Shown piece after piece: positions 16,840 to 26,118 of a stretch of DNA of 64,000 nt; position 1 is the stretch's first letter; the number at the start of each line of letters is the position of its first letter. Below the pieces are notes generated by a model, which was not told where the DNA came from, did no database searches, and was given only the letters and a program-made list of their open reading frames with translations. The stretch comes from Bradyrhizobium sp. CIAT3101 (GTDB taxonomy: Bacteria; Pseudomonadota; Alphaproteobacteria; Rhizobiales; Xanthobacteraceae): assembly GCF_029714945.1 (NCBI RefSeq), contig NZ_CP121634.1, positions 620,001 to 684,000 of the forward strand, written 5' to 3'. A program made the translations under genes and the position numbers.

Positions 16840-19800
16840 TTACTCCGCCGCCGGGTGCACGATGCTCTTCGGCGCATGTGCCGCTTCCGCGGCCTCATGA
16901 TGACCGTCGGTCTCCGCGCCTTCGCTGTGCACGATCAGCCGCTTGCCGAAGCGCCAGATCAGGGCGCCGAGGTCGTCCATCACCATGAACATCGCGGGCA
17001 CGAACACCAGCGACAGGATGGTCGAGAAGATCAGGCCGCCGATCACCGCGAGCGCCATTGGCGAGCGGAACTCGCCGCCGGCGCCGACCGCGAGCGCGCT
17101 CGGCATCATGCCGGCGGCCATCGCGATCGTGGTCATCACGATCGGGCGGGCGCGCTTCATGCCGGCGTCGATCATCGCCTCGTCGCGCGGCTTGCCGGCA
17201 TTGATGGATTCGATCGCGAACTCCACCAGCATGATCGCGTTCTTGGTGACGATGCCCATCAGCATCAGGATGCCGATCCACACCGGTGTGGTGAGCTGCT
17301 TGCCGGTGACGAGCAGCGCCGCAATCGCGCCGCCGATCGAGAGCGGTAGCGAGAACAGGATGGTGATCGGCTGCAGGAATGTGCCGAACAGCAGCACCAG
17401 CACCGCATAGACCATCATCAGGCCGGCGGTGATCGCGGTGGCAAAGCCGTCGGACAGTTCATTGAGGCTTTCGGCGTCGCCGGAGGGGGAGACCTTCACG
17501 CCCTTCGGCAGGCTCTTCATGACAGGCAGATCGTAGATCTTCTTGGTCGCATCGCCGAGCGCCGCGGAGCCGACGAGGTCGGCGGCGACGGTTGCCTGCC
17601 GCTCGCGGTCGTAGCGGTTGATGCTGGTCGGGCCCTGGTCGAGCTTGACGTCGGCGATGACGGACAGCGGCACGCCGCCTTTCTCGCCGTGCTCACCGAG
17701 CGGCACGCGCAGCTGCTCCAGCGTCTTGAGATTGCCGCGCGCGGCATCCTCGAGCTGCACGCGGATCGGCACCAGACGGTCGCCGACGTCGAACTTGGCA
17801 AGCGCCGGACCGACGTCGCCGATGGTTGCGACGCGGATGGTCTGCGACAGGCTTTCGGTCGAGACGCCGAGCCGTGCGGCGAGATCGGCGCGCGGCTCGA
17901 TGCGCAATTCGGGGCGCTCCAGCGAGGTCTCCGAGATCACGTTGGAGATGGTCGGGATTCGCTTCATCTGCGTCGCGAGTTCGCTGGCGACGTTGTTGAC
18001 GATGTTGGCATCGACGCCGGTCACCACCAGCGAGATTGCGCGCAGGCCGTTCTCGTCCAGGAACCAGAAGCGGATATCGGGGACGTTCTCCAGCTCCTGG
18101 CTGATCGAGAACTCGAGCTCGCGCTGGGTGATGTTGCGGTCGTTCTTGGGCGTGTAATTGATGATCAGGGCAGCGCGCCGGACTTCCTGGGTGCCCGGCG
18201 GAACGCGGCCGCCGTCCACGAAGATGCTCTTCACTTCGGGCCGTTTGCGCAGCCGTGCGACGATGTCCTCGGTGACCTTTTCGGTGTAGGCGAGCTGCGT
18301 GCCCGGCGGCAGTTCGAGGGCGAGCAGCGAGCGGGCGCTGTCTTGCGCCGGCAGGAAGCCCTGCGGCAGCAGCGTGATGCTCCAGATCGAGGCCGCGAAG
18401 ATGCCGAACCCGATCAGCACGGTGATGAAATAGTGCTTTACCGACCACGAGACGAGACCGTGATAGGTCCGCAGGATGCGGCCGGGTGGCGGCTCTTCAT
18501 GATTGCCATGTTTGAGAAAGTAGGCCGCCAGCATCGGCGTCACGAAGCGCGCCGCGAGCAGGGAGAAGAATACCTGCACCGACACGGTGATGCCGAACTG
18601 CTTGAAGAACTGTCCGGCGATGCCCGACATGAAGCTCGCGGGCGCGAAGATCGCGATGATGGTCAGCGAGATCGCGATCACGGCGAGGCCGATTTCGTCG
18701 GCGGCTTCGAGCGCGGCACGGTAGGGCGATTTGCCCATGTTCATGTGCCGTACGATGTTCTCGATCTCGACGATGGCGTCGTCGACCAGAATACCTGTCG
18801 ATAGCGTGATGGCGAGGAAGCTGACGAGGTTGAGCGAGAAGCCGAGGATGTCCATCGCCCAGAACGCCGGGAAGATCGACAGCGGCAGCGAGACCGCGGC
18901 AATGATGGTGGCGCGAAGGTCGCGCAGGAACAGCAGCACGATCACCACGGCGAGGATGGCGCCCTCGAACAGGGTCGAGATCGCCGCCTCGTAATTGCCG
19001 TTGGTGTATTCGACCGAGGTGTCGATCAGCTTGAGGTCGACATCGGGATAGGCGGCCTTGAGTGCGTCGATGCGCTTCTGCACGGCTTCGGCGACCTTCA
19101 CGTCGCTGGCGCCCTTGGAGCGCTTGATGCCGAGCGCGACCACCGGCTCGCCGTTGAAGCGGGCGAAGGTGCGGCGGTCGGCGATGGTGTCGGTCACGGT
19201 GCCGAGATCGTCGAGACGGACCTCGCCGCCGCCGAACAGCGGGACCATGGTGCCGGCGAGGTCGCTCAGCGTCTTGGCGCCGGCCAGCGTCCGGATCGCC
19301 TGGTCGTTCTTGCCGATTTCGGCGCGGCCGCCGGCGACGTCGACATTGGTGCCGCGCAGGCTCTGGCTGACATTGACGGCCGTCAGCCCCATCGCCTGCA
19401 GGCGGTCGGGATCGAGCGAGACCAGGATCTCGCGCTCGACACCGCCGATGCGTTCGACCTGGGCGACGCCGCGCACGCCCTGTAGCGCGCGCTTGACCAC
19501 GTCGTCGACGAAATAAGACAGTTGTTCCGGCGTCTTGCCGGGCGAGATCGCGGCATAGGTGACGATCGGCAGGCCGATCACGTCGACGCGCTGGATCAGC
19601 GGCTCGGTGACGTTCTGCGGCAGGTTCGAGCGCACGCGCGTCACCGCGTCCTTGACGTCGTTGAGTGCGCGATCGGTGTTGGTTTCCAGCGCGAACTGGA
19701 TGGTGGTGACCGACACGCCGTCGGTGATCGAGGAGGTGATGTGCCGCACGCCCTCGACGCCGGAGACGGCGTCTTCAACCGTCTTGGTGACCTGGGATTC

Positions 19801-19983
19801 GAGCTCCGCCGGGGCGGCGCCGAACTGCGCCACCGCGACCGAGATCACGGGAATGTCGGCAGAGGGCAGTCGCGTGATCGCGAGCTTGGTGAAGGAGGTC
19901 CAGCCGAGGATCAGGAGGATGATCGAAAACACCACCGACGGCAGCGGATTCCGGATCGACCATGCCGAGATATTGAGAGCCAT
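16840..19983 (-). CDS. RND (HAE1-type) efflux pump inner-membrane subunit
   Basis: At 1047 residues this is full length for an AcrB-type pump. It has twelve membrane helices in two halves, each with a large periplasmic loop. The proton-relay pair is in STGILVDDAIVEIENIV of helix 4. The N-terminus lacks a cleavable signal, as usual. Its start overlaps the stop of the adaptor gene by one base (TGATG at 19981-19985), so both subunits are translationally coupled. An outer-membrane channel gene is missing here and must be supplied from elsewhere. The C-terminus is His/Glu-rich. Substrate cannot be predicted. Confidence 0.95.
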   Translation of the reverse strand: MALNISAWSIRNPLPSVVFSIILLILGWTSFTKLAITRLPSADIPVISVAVAQFGAAPAELESQVTKTVEDAVSGVEGVRHITSSITDGVSVTTIQFALETNTDRALNDVKDAVTRVRSNLPQNVTEPLIQRVDVIGLPIVTYAAISPGKTPEQLSYFVDDVVKRALQGVRGVAQVERIGGVEREILVSLDPDRLQAMGLTAVNVSQSLRGTNVDVAGGRAEIGKNDQAIRTLAGAKTLSDLAGTMVPLFGGGEVRLDDLGTVTDTIADRRTFARFNGEPVVALGIKRSKGASDVKVAEAVQKRIDALKAAYPDVDLKLIDTSVEYTNGNYEAAISTLFEGAILAVVIVLLFLRDLRATIIAAVSLPLSIFPAFWAMDILGFSLNLVSFLAITLSTGILVDDAIVEIENIVRHMNMGKSPYRAALEAADEIGLAVIAISLTIIAIFAPASFMSGIAGQFFKQFGITVSVQVFFSLLAARFVTPMLAAYFLKHGNHEEPPPGRILRTYHGLVSWSVKHYFITVLIGFGIFAASIWSITLLPQGFLPAQDSARSLLALELPPGTQLAYTEKVTEDIVARLRKRPEVKSIFVDGGRVPPGTQEVRRAALIINYTPKNDRNITQRELEFSISQELENVPDIRFWFLDENGLRAISLVVTGVDANIVNNVASELATQMKRIPTISNVISETSLERPELRIEPRADLAARLGVSTESLSQTIRVATIGDVGPALAKFDVGDRLVPIRVQLEDAARGNLKTLEQLRVPLGEHGEKGGVPLSVIADVKLDQGPTSINRYDRERQATVAADLVGSAALGDATKKIYDLPVMKSLPKGVKVSPSGDAESLNELSDGFATAITAGLMMVYAVLVLLFGTFLQPITILFSLPLSIGGAIAALLVTGKQLTTPVWIGILMLMGIVTKNAIMLVEFAIESINAGKPRDEAMIDAGMKRARPIVMTTIAMAAGMMPSALAVGAGGEFRSPMALAVIGGLIFSTILSLVFVPAMFMVMDDLGALIWRFGKRLIVHSEGAETDGHHEAAEAAHAPKSIVHPAAE

Positions 19984-20912
19984 CAGCGTACCCGCGTGCG
20001 ATCGAGTTCATCGGCGAACATGGTCTTGATCTGGTCGCCGTCATGGAGCGAAGAGCCGGCGTCGGCGACGACGATTTCGCCGACGTCGACCCCTTCAAGG
20101 ATTTCGGTTTGGCTGTCGGATGTCAGCCCGACGCGCACCCGGCGTGTCTCGACGGTATTGCCTTTGACCACCTGCACGGTGAGATGGTCGATCGCCGTCT
20201 TGGGAACCGCGACGCCGCAGCTTCGCTTGGCGTCGATCGAGGCACGGGCAAACACGCCGACCTTCAGCGACGGATTGTTGGTGACGCTGATGCGGACGCG
20301 GCCGAGCTGTGTGGCGCGGTCGATCTCGGGCGCAACCAGCCGGACGCGGCCGATCAGATCGGCGGCGTCATCCCGGCTGATCCGTACCGTCGCGCCGGGG
20401 CTGAGTTTTGGCATGTGCACGGCCGGGACCTGCGCATCCAGCTCGATCTCGTTGTTGACGGCGATGCGGAACATCGGTCCGGCCTGCGGCGATGCCGGTG
20501 CGCCGACGACGGTCCGCACTTCCGTGATGAGACCCGGCGCCGGTGCCTTCAGCGAGATCGGACCCTGCGGGCCCGGCCTTTGCGGCTGGCCCGGGATCTG
20601 CGGCGGCGCCGTCAGGCGCGCCAGCTCCTGGTTTTCGGTGACGATCGCGCCTTCGGTGACGAAGACGTCGGTGACCTTCGATCCTTCCTGGTCGGGCATG
20701 ACCACGGCCTCGCGCCGCGGCACGAAGAAGCCGGTGACGCGCACCAGATCGGAGAAGCAGGCATTGGTCGACTTCGCCACGATGACGAGGGCCTCGCCCG
20801 GCGTCTCCTTCGCCTCGGGGCGATGCCGATGCTCGAACCAGTAATAACCGAGGCCGAGCACAACGATGAACGCCACGGTTCCCGCAGGCTTGAGATATTC
20901 GGAGATGTTCAT
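19983..20912 (-). CDS. RND efflux periplasmic adaptor (membrane fusion protein)
   Basis: The 309-residue protein has an N-terminal membrane anchor (about residues 10-28). A lipoyl/barrel-sandwich region follows (EGAIVTENQELARL, then LKAPAPGLI), then a beta-barrel and a membrane-proximal domain. The helical hairpin is very short, as in MdtA-like minimal adaptors. It links the downstream RND pump to an outer-membrane channel. It is the first gene of the two-gene operon. Confidence 0.9.
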   Translation of the reverse strand: MNISEYLKPAGTVAFIVVLGLGYYWFEHRHRPEAKETPGEALVIVAKSTNACFSDLVRVTGFFVPRREAVVMPDQEGSKVTDVFVTEGAIVTENQELARLTAPPQIPGQPQRPGPQGPISLKAPAPGLITEVRTVVGAPASPQAGPMFRIAVNNEIELDAQVPAVHMPKLSPGATVRISRDDAADLIGRVRLVAPEIDRATQLGRVRISVTNNPSLKVGVFARASIDAKRSCGVAVPKTAIDHLTVQVVKGNTVETRRVRVGLTSDSQTEILEGVDVGEIVVADAGSSLHDGDQIKTMFADELDRTRVR

Positions 20913-20970
20913 CGCCGGATCATCCTGGCCTGGCTCGGGGTTGCTGGGATCGTTTCCCTAAAACGAAGCG

Positions 20971-20994
20971 GCGTCCCGCAGGGCTGCGGGACGC
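20971..20994 (-). terminator. Intrinsic terminator downstream of the OmpA-like gene
   Basis: GCGTCCCGCA (20971-20980) and TGCGGGACGC (20985-20994) form a 10-bp stem with a four-base loop. Read leftward it is followed closely by a short run of T (CGTTTTAGGG). It sits between the OmpA-like stop and the adaptor start. Confidence 0.7.
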
Positions 20995-21055
20995 GCGCTG
21001 GGAGCAAGACTTTACACCACATCACGACTTGTCACTGCAAAGGATTACGTCGTGG

Positions 21056-21721
21056 TCACTTCGATGCGGTGGTCTTGTTTTCCATATTCACGACCTGCAC
21101 GCGGCGGTTCACCTCCGCCATCGGCTGGCTGGGATCTTTCAGCTTGCTCTTGCCGTAGCCGACGGTGACGAGGTCGGTGGCGGCAATGCTGTACTTCTCG
21201 ACGAGGTAGCGCTTGATCGAATCCGCGCGGCGTTCCGACAGCTCCTGATTGTAGCCCTCGCCGCCGGCGGCGTCGGTATGGCCGGCGACCACGAAGGTCG
21301 AGCCCTTCAAATCGGGGCTGGTCAGCGCGCGGCCAAGCGCCTGCACCGAAGGCAGCGACTTGGTGCTGATGTCGGCCGAGTTGTAGTCAAAGGTGATTTC
21401 GAGATCGATATTCGGCTTGTCCTTGGCGGCCGAGGCGATCTCCTCGCGCTCGGTCGACGACAGCGAGCGCGTGGCGCGGCCGCGGACCGACTGGATCAGC
21501 TTGGTTTCCGCCGCGTTCGGCGCCGGATCGGCCTGCGGAGCAATCGAGAGGCCGCGGGTGAGGGGCTTCTTCGGCGGCGGCGCCAGCGCTCGGACGATCT
21601 CGTCCTCGGTGACGTTCTTGCTGTTGCCGTCGTCGCCGGCGAAAGCGGGCGGGAGTGTCAGCGCGGCGCCGATGGTGAAGATGGACAGGATCGCGGTCAG
21701 TCCCTTTGCAGCCAATCTCAT
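21056..21721 (-). CDS. OmpA-family peptidoglycan-binding outer-envelope protein
   Basis: The ATG at 21721 has a near-perfect AGGAGGG site, and the encoded 221-residue protein begins with a clear signal peptide (MRLAAKG, hydrophobic core, cleavage after PAFA). The longer frame to 21853 is therefore rejected. The C-terminal half is an OmpA-like domain: ITFDYNSADI, then VAGHTDAAG and ELSERRADSIKRYLVEK, with the Asp and Arg that bind diaminopimelate. There is no beta-barrel, so it is a periplasmic or lipid-free anchor. It lies 145 bases downstream of the pseudo-caspase gene in the same direction and may share its transcript. Confidence 0.9.
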   Translation of the reverse strand: MRLAAKGLTAILSIFTIGAALTLPPAFAGDDGNSKNVTEDEIVRALAPPPKKPLTRGLSIAPQADPAPNAAETKLIQSVRGRATRSLSSTEREEIASAAKDKPNIDLEITFDYNSADISTKSLPSVQALGRALTSPDLKGSTFVVAGHTDAAGGEGYNQELSERRADSIKRYLVEKYSIAATDLVTVGYGKSKLKDPSQPMAEVNRRVQVVNMENKTTASK

Positions 21722-21865
21722 TGCCAGTCCCTCCTGCGCGAGCCCGCGCGGTTCCAAAATTCCTGCAAGTGGCCCCCACGGCAAGGCCGCCTGCGGCACC
21801 CGTTCTGTTAGTCTTGCCGGACCGCCGCGGGTTCGAGGCGCCGCCGGCCTCAAATCAAAAAAATA

Positions 21866-23395
21866 TCAACGCACTCCGTAACTTGCGAATTCCTGCACGA
21901 TGTTCGGGTCCATCGCTTTGGCATTGGCGACGTCGAGCGCGCCCTCCTGGGCGGAGCCGTTGCGCTGCTTCGCGACGCCCCGTCCATAGAGCGAAGAGGT
22001 CAGGCGCGGGTTGATCTTCAGCGCGGCGTCAAAATCGGCGATGGCGTTCTTTGCCGCCCCGGATTTGAGATTCACCAGCCCGCGGCTGTCCAGCGCATCG
22101 ACGAAGTTGGGCCGCAGCCGCAGCGCCTCGTTGCAATCCTTCAGCGCGCCCTGGAGGTCGCCGACCACGGCACGGGTCCAGCAGCGGTTGTTCAGCGCCT
22201 CGACGTCCTTCGAATTGATCCGGAGCGTCTCGTCAAAATCCTTGATGGCAAGGCTGTAGGCCCCCTTGCTGGCATAGACTTGGCCACGCCGATACAGCGC
22301 ATTCACATCGTCCGGATTGGCGGCGATCTTGGCCGTCAGGCCCTTGATGGTGGGATCCTCCGCCAGCGCGGACGCGCTCGGCCCACCATCTGCATTCGGC
22401 GACGGGGCGGGCTCGGCCGGTTTGGCCGGCGGTGTCGGCGGAGGCAGCGCAGCTTCAACCTGCGGCTTCGGCGCCGGCGGCGGTGACGGAGGTGCAGGCG
22501 GCGCCGGCGGATTGTTCGCAGCCACGGGTGGTGCTGCTGGCGGTGGGGCGGGCGGTGCCGGAGGCGGGTTGTTGGCGACCGCAGGCGGCGCCGGTGCGGG
22601 GGGCGCCGGTGGCGGGGTCGTCGCCGTCGGGCGCGATCCGGCTGCACCCGGAATGAACGAGAAATCCTCGGCGAGCGAGGACGAGATCCACGGCACCTGC
22701 TCGCCGCGCGAGGCGCGGGTGACGCCCATCTTGGTGCGGTTCAGCGTTTCCTCCGCCATCAGGTCGGGGACACGGATTTCCTTGAGCAGTTCCTGGACGA
22801 ACAGGCTGTGGTCGCCGCCGGCGTCCGATACCACCGATGCCAGCGCCGCCGAATACATCACCAGGGTGCCGTTCGGCGCGATGACGGGGGTCAGGCCCGC
22901 CGAGAAGCTGCGGAACCGCCGTTCGAACGGGTTGCGCCTGGAGGCATCGATCAGCGCGATCTTGACGCCCGCGCCGCGGGTGTTGAGCTCGCCCAGGATC
23001 GCTTCGATGCTGAACCCGTCGCGACGGACGTCGGACTCGGTCCAGATCTGCGCGTCGACCGGGATCATGTAGCTCTGGCGTGCCGACTGGATGCCGAACC
23101 CGCTGTAGAAGATCAGCGCCACCGAGCCCGGCTTGATCTTGCCATAGAGCTTGTCGAAGGCGCGGCGCATCGCGTCGCCGGTCAGGTTCTCGCCGACCTC
23201 AACGGAAAAGCCGTCGCGCTTGAGCTCGTCGGCGACGTCACGGGCATCGTTGAGCGGCTCTTTCAGCGGGCTGTCGGCATCCGGGTATTTGGCATTGCCG
23301 ATGACCAGCGCGTAGCGGTCGCCGGCCGCGTGCGACGGCGCGGTCGGGATGAGCGAGACGAGCAAGGGCAGAAGAAAAAAGAAGCGAATTTTCAT
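21866..23395 (-). CDS. Secreted caspase-like (C14) protein with TPRs, apparently inactive
   Basis: The 509-residue protein has a signal peptide (residues 1-23, ending PSHA). A caspase/metacaspase p20-like domain follows (about 25-240), then a long proline/alanine linker (about 255-340) and TPR repeats (about 345-490). The catalytic dyad positions are changed. The usual SGHG histidine is Phe (FYSGFGIQ), and the usual DACR cysteine is Ser (LIDASRRNPF). It should therefore not cleave peptides by the normal mechanism. The family is common in rhizobia as periplasmic proteins of unknown role. The TPRs suggest a scaffold. The OmpA-like gene follows downstream. Confidence 0.85.
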   Translation of the reverse strand: MKIRFFFLLPLLVSLIPTAPSHAAGDRYALVIGNAKYPDADSPLKEPLNDARDVADELKRDGFSVEVGENLTGDAMRRAFDKLYGKIKPGSVALIFYSGFGIQSARQSYMIPVDAQIWTESDVRRDGFSIEAILGELNTRGAGVKIALIDASRRNPFERRFRSFSAGLTPVIAPNGTLVMYSAALASVVSDAGGDHSLFVQELLKEIRVPDLMAEETLNRTKMGVTRASRGEQVPWISSSLAEDFSFIPGAAGSRPTATTPPPAPPAPAPPAVANNPPPAPPAPPPAAPPVAANNPPAPPAPPSPPPAPKPQVEAALPPPTPPAKPAEPAPSPNADGGPSASALAEDPTIKGLTAKIAANPDDVNALYRRGQVYASKGAYSLAIKDFDETLRINSKDVEALNNRCWTRAVVGDLQGALKDCNEALRLRPNFVDALDSRGLVNLKSGAAKNAIADFDAALKINPRLTSSLYGRGVAKQRNGSAQEGALDVANAKAMDPNIVQEFASYGVR

Positions 23396-23764
23396 AATCA
23401 GCGCGGTCCAGCCAAAAAGGCGCCGTTCCCAGCTTGCGCCGCGGCGACCTTAACTTACGCAAAGTGCATTATCAAACCGGGGAGTGGAGGCGTCAACCGC
23501 TTGGAGATTCGGCACTATCGCGACAATTGACCGCGACGCATGGGCAGCTCGCGAGGGGAATAAATCGGCGGTCACGGCTCTCCTCGACGCGTTCTCGTTC
23601 AGGGTTCCGGCCGTCATGTTAGGCCGGCACTCGCGACGAAAATGTGATTGGTCTCACATTGCGCCCTGCGTCCATCGCGGGCTCAGGCGTTTGACCTTTA
23701 TGGTGGGCAATGGCTTGGTGCGCGGCAGGTCCATTCAGAAAAAGCAAAAGCCGGGATCAAGATC
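23396..23764. other. Gene-free divergent intergenic region
   Basis: No gene is supported in these 369 bases between the leftward pseudo-caspase gene and the rightward lactonase-like gene. Frames that extend the lactonase upstream to 23648 lack a ribosome-binding site. I see no clear operator or repeat. Confidence 0.5.
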
Positions 23765-24571
23765 ATGGGAAACGCCTACGAAATCTACGCTCTTCGCTAT
23801 GCGACGATGTCGCCGCGCACCCCCAGCATGAATTTTCTGGCGCCCGACCCGCATGACAGCGCGGCGCAGGATCTCGACTACTTCGTTTGGCTGATCCGGG
23901 GGCAGGGTCGCGATATTCTGGTCGACACCGGTTTCAATGCCGAGGAGGCTACCTCGCGCGCGCGCAAGCTGACGCTCAATCCAGTCGATGCGCTGGAGCG
24001 TTTCGGCGTCGCCGCGTCGAGCGTTCGCGACATCATCGTGACGCATCTACATTACGATCACGCCGGCAATCTCGATCGCTTCCCGAATGCGCGCTTCCAT
24101 CTCCAGGAGCGCGAGATGGCTTACGCCACGGGCCGCTGCATGTGTAACGGACTGCTGCGACATCCATTCTCGGTCGAGCACGTCACCCAGATGGTGCGCC
24201 ATGTCTACGGCGAGCGCGTCAATTTCTATTCCGGTGACGGTGAAATCGCGCCTGGCGTCACCGTGCATCGCGTCGGCGGCCATTCGGACGGCTTGCAGGT
24301 GGTCAAGGTCGAGACCGCGCGCGGTCCGGTGGTGCTGGCGTCAGACGCTGCGCATTACTACGCCAATCTGCAACGCCGCAGCCCGTTCCCGATCGTCTAC
24401 AATGTCGGCGACATGGCCGTGGGTTGGGAGACGATCGAACGTCTCGCCGGCCATCCCGACCGGTTCATTCCCGGCCACGATCCGATCGTGACCGAGATCT
24501 ATCCGCGCGCCAGCGACAAGGTCGACGCCTGGGCATTGCATTTGCCGCCGACGCGGTCGTTTGCGAAGTGA
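23765..24571 (+). CDS. N-acyl-homoserine-lactonase-like metallo-hydrolase
   Basis: From the ATG at 23765 the protein has 268 residues and begins MGNAYEIYALRYA, the usual start of this family. The zinc motif is complete: HLHYDHAGN near residue 100, then GGHSDGLQ and SDAAHYY. This is the pattern of AiiA/AttM-type lactonases, which open the lactone ring of acyl-homoserine lactone signals. Related enzymes act on other lactones, so quorum quenching is likely but not proven. It is a single gene, followed after 84 bases by a convergent gene. Confidence 0.8.
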   Translation: MGNAYEIYALRYATMSPRTPSMNFLAPDPHDSAAQDLDYFVWLIRGQGRDILVDTGFNAEEATSRARKLTLNPVDALERFGVAASSVRDIIVTHLHYDHAGNLDRFPNARFHLQEREMAYATGRCMCNGLLRHPFSVEHVTQMVRHVYGERVNFYSGDGEIAPGVTVHRVGGHSDGLQVVKVETARGPVVLASDAAHYYANLQRRSPFPIVYNVGDMAVGWETIERLAGHPDRFIPGHDPIVTEIYPRASDKVDAWALHLPPTRSFAK

Positions 24572-24655
24572 CGGAGCCCAGGGCGCGTACGTGTAAGTCC
24601 TGAACGCAGCGGACATCAGGCGGTGAGGCGAGGTTCGCGGGCGGCGGGCGTGATG

Positions 24656-25420
24656 TCAACGAGTGCCGGCAGGATCCTCGCAAGCAACGACATCGCGGGG
24701 AGATCTTCGAGCCGCTAGCTCCGGCGGAGAGAATACCGCCAGGTATCCTGCGTCCCCCGCGAGCTTGTATGCGGCAACCTCGCGATAGCCGACGGCGGTC
24801 AATTCGCAGCGCAAGAGCTCAATTGGCGTGCCATGCTTCGACGTTGGAAGCTCAAGGTCGACAATTCCGACCCGCGCACCCTGCTTCAGGGCGGGCGCGA
24901 GATTGTAGAGGAAGGCATAGGGTTGGGCGATCTCGTGATACATATGCACAAGGATTGCGGCGTCCAGCGAGGAAGCGGGCAGACGCGGGTCGTGTGGTTC
25001 GCCGAGCGCAAATTGCACGTTCGTCAACTTCAGAAGTTCTGTTCGCCTGGCGAGTTCGACGAGGTAATCCCGCGTGACGTCCTGGGCAATGACAGAGCCG
25101 GCGGGGCCGACGAGGTGCGAGAGCCTGACCGTGTGGTAGCCACTGCCTGCTCCAATGTCGCCGACTGTCATGCCTGGTTTCAGTTCAAGAACGCGTGCGA
25201 TTTGACCGGCCTCATTGAGGGCGTCGCGGCGCTCTTCGGCGGAGCGGCGTGGGCTGACGATCCGTGCGACAGGGCGCTGCGGTGAGGGAAACTCGCTTGC
25301 AGCGACTCCAGGGGGAGCCAGATAATCTATGTCAGCGGCGCATGCGCGAGTTGCGGCAAACGCCACAAATAGCATCGCCATATACGCCACTGCCGTCACG
25401 GGCCTACCAAGTTTTTTCAA
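24656..25420 (-). CDS. SAM-dependent methyltransferase fold protein with signal peptide
   Basis: I chose the TTG at 25420, five bases after GGGAG, which gives a normal signal peptide (MKKLGRPV, hydrophobic segment, cleavage near ACAADI). The mature part is a class I methyltransferase: motif I is VGDIGAGSGYHTVRLS, followed by acidic and proline-containing later motifs. An exported methyltransferase is odd because its donor SAM is cytoplasmic. The hydrophobic start may instead act as a membrane anchor. This family (often PhcA-neighbour or 'methyltransferase domain' proteins of rhizobia) has no known substrate. The alternative in-frame starts are GTG or ATG inside the hydrophobic stretch. Confidence 0.75.
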   Translation of the reverse strand: MKKLGRPVTAVAYMAMLFVAFAATRACAADIDYLAPPGVAASEFPSPQRPVARIVSPRRSAEERRDALNEAGQIARVLELKPGMTVGDIGAGSGYHTVRLSHLVGPAGSVIAQDVTRDYLVELARRTELLKLTNVQFALGEPHDPRLPASSLDAAILVHMYHEIAQPYAFLYNLAPALKQGARVGIVDLELPTSKHGTPIELLRCELTAVGYREVAAYKLAGDAGYLAVFSPPELAARRSPRDVVACEDPAGTR

Positions 25421-25465
25421 CCGGACTCCCAAAAGCCGACGTCTGCGCCTCTATGCGTGCGCATC

Positions 25466-26008
25466 CTAATACGCCTGCTTGGCGTCGGCCTCTTCGCTGG
25501 TCTGGATCAGGTCGAGGCTGTCCTCGATCTTGCCGAGTAGCGCGGAGAGCTGCTTGCGCTCCTGCGCGGACAGGCAGGCGAGGATTTCGTCTTCCCGTCG
25601 CAGCAATTGCGGAAACAATTCCTCGTACAGTGCGCGGCCTTTCTTCGTCAGTTGCAGGCGGAATTCGCGGCGATCGGCTTCGTTCTCGACCCGCTCGATC
25701 AGGCCGTCATGCAGCAGCGTCGTCACTGCGCGGCTGATGGTGGATTTGTGCGTGCGGGTGCATTGCGAGATGTACTGCGCGCTACAGGCATCGTTGCGGA
25801 AGCCGAGCGTGGCAATGACGCGCCATGCCGGAATGTCGAGGCCGTGACGCTCCTGATATTCGACCGCGAGCGCGGAACTCACCTCCGCCGCGAGCCGGTT
25901 GAGGCGGAACGGCACGAACTTGAACAGATCGAGCCGTGACTTTGGCCGCGGCGAAGCCTCATCGGCCTGCCGTGTCTTCAACGCGATGTCGGTGGATGTC
26001 CTCGCCAA
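25466..26008 (-). CDS. MarR-family regulator, probable controller of the homogentisate cluster
   Basis: The 180-residue protein has a winged helix core with the recognition region YISQCTRTHKSTISRAVTTL and the wing VENEADRREFRLQLT. MarR proteins are usually dimeric repressors released by small aromatic ligands. The gene is divergent from the FAD monooxygenase gene, 110 bases away, and a palindrome with a CACGTG core lies between them. This placement suggests that it represses the catabolic operon and perhaps itself, with an aromatic intermediate as inducer. Confidence 0.9.
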   Translation of the reverse strand: MARTSTDIALKTRQADEASPRPKSRLDLFKFVPFRLNRLAAEVSSALAVEYQERHGLDIPAWRVIATLGFRNDACSAQYISQCTRTHKSTISRAVTTLLHDGLIERVENEADRREFRLQLTKKGRALYEELFPQLLRREDEILACLSAQERKQLSALLGKIEDSLDLIQTSEEADAKQAY

Positions 26009-26057
26009 GGGGCGCGCTCCGAATTCCAGTTGACGGCCGGCCGGCTCCGGTCCAAAA

Positions 26058-26075
26058 TAGTTGCACGTGAGACTA
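26058..26075. promoter_or_regulatory. Candidate MarR operator
   Basis: TAGTTGCACGTGAGACTA is an 18-base imperfect palindrome (14 of 18 positions symmetric) centred on CACGTG. It lies in the 110-base divergent region, 50 bases from the MarR start and 44 from the monooxygenase start. Size and symmetry suit a MarR dimer. Confidence 0.5.
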
Positions 26076-26118
26076 TCTAGCAGATCAGTCCTCCCCTGAC
26101 CAGAGCCGAGGTTAGTGT

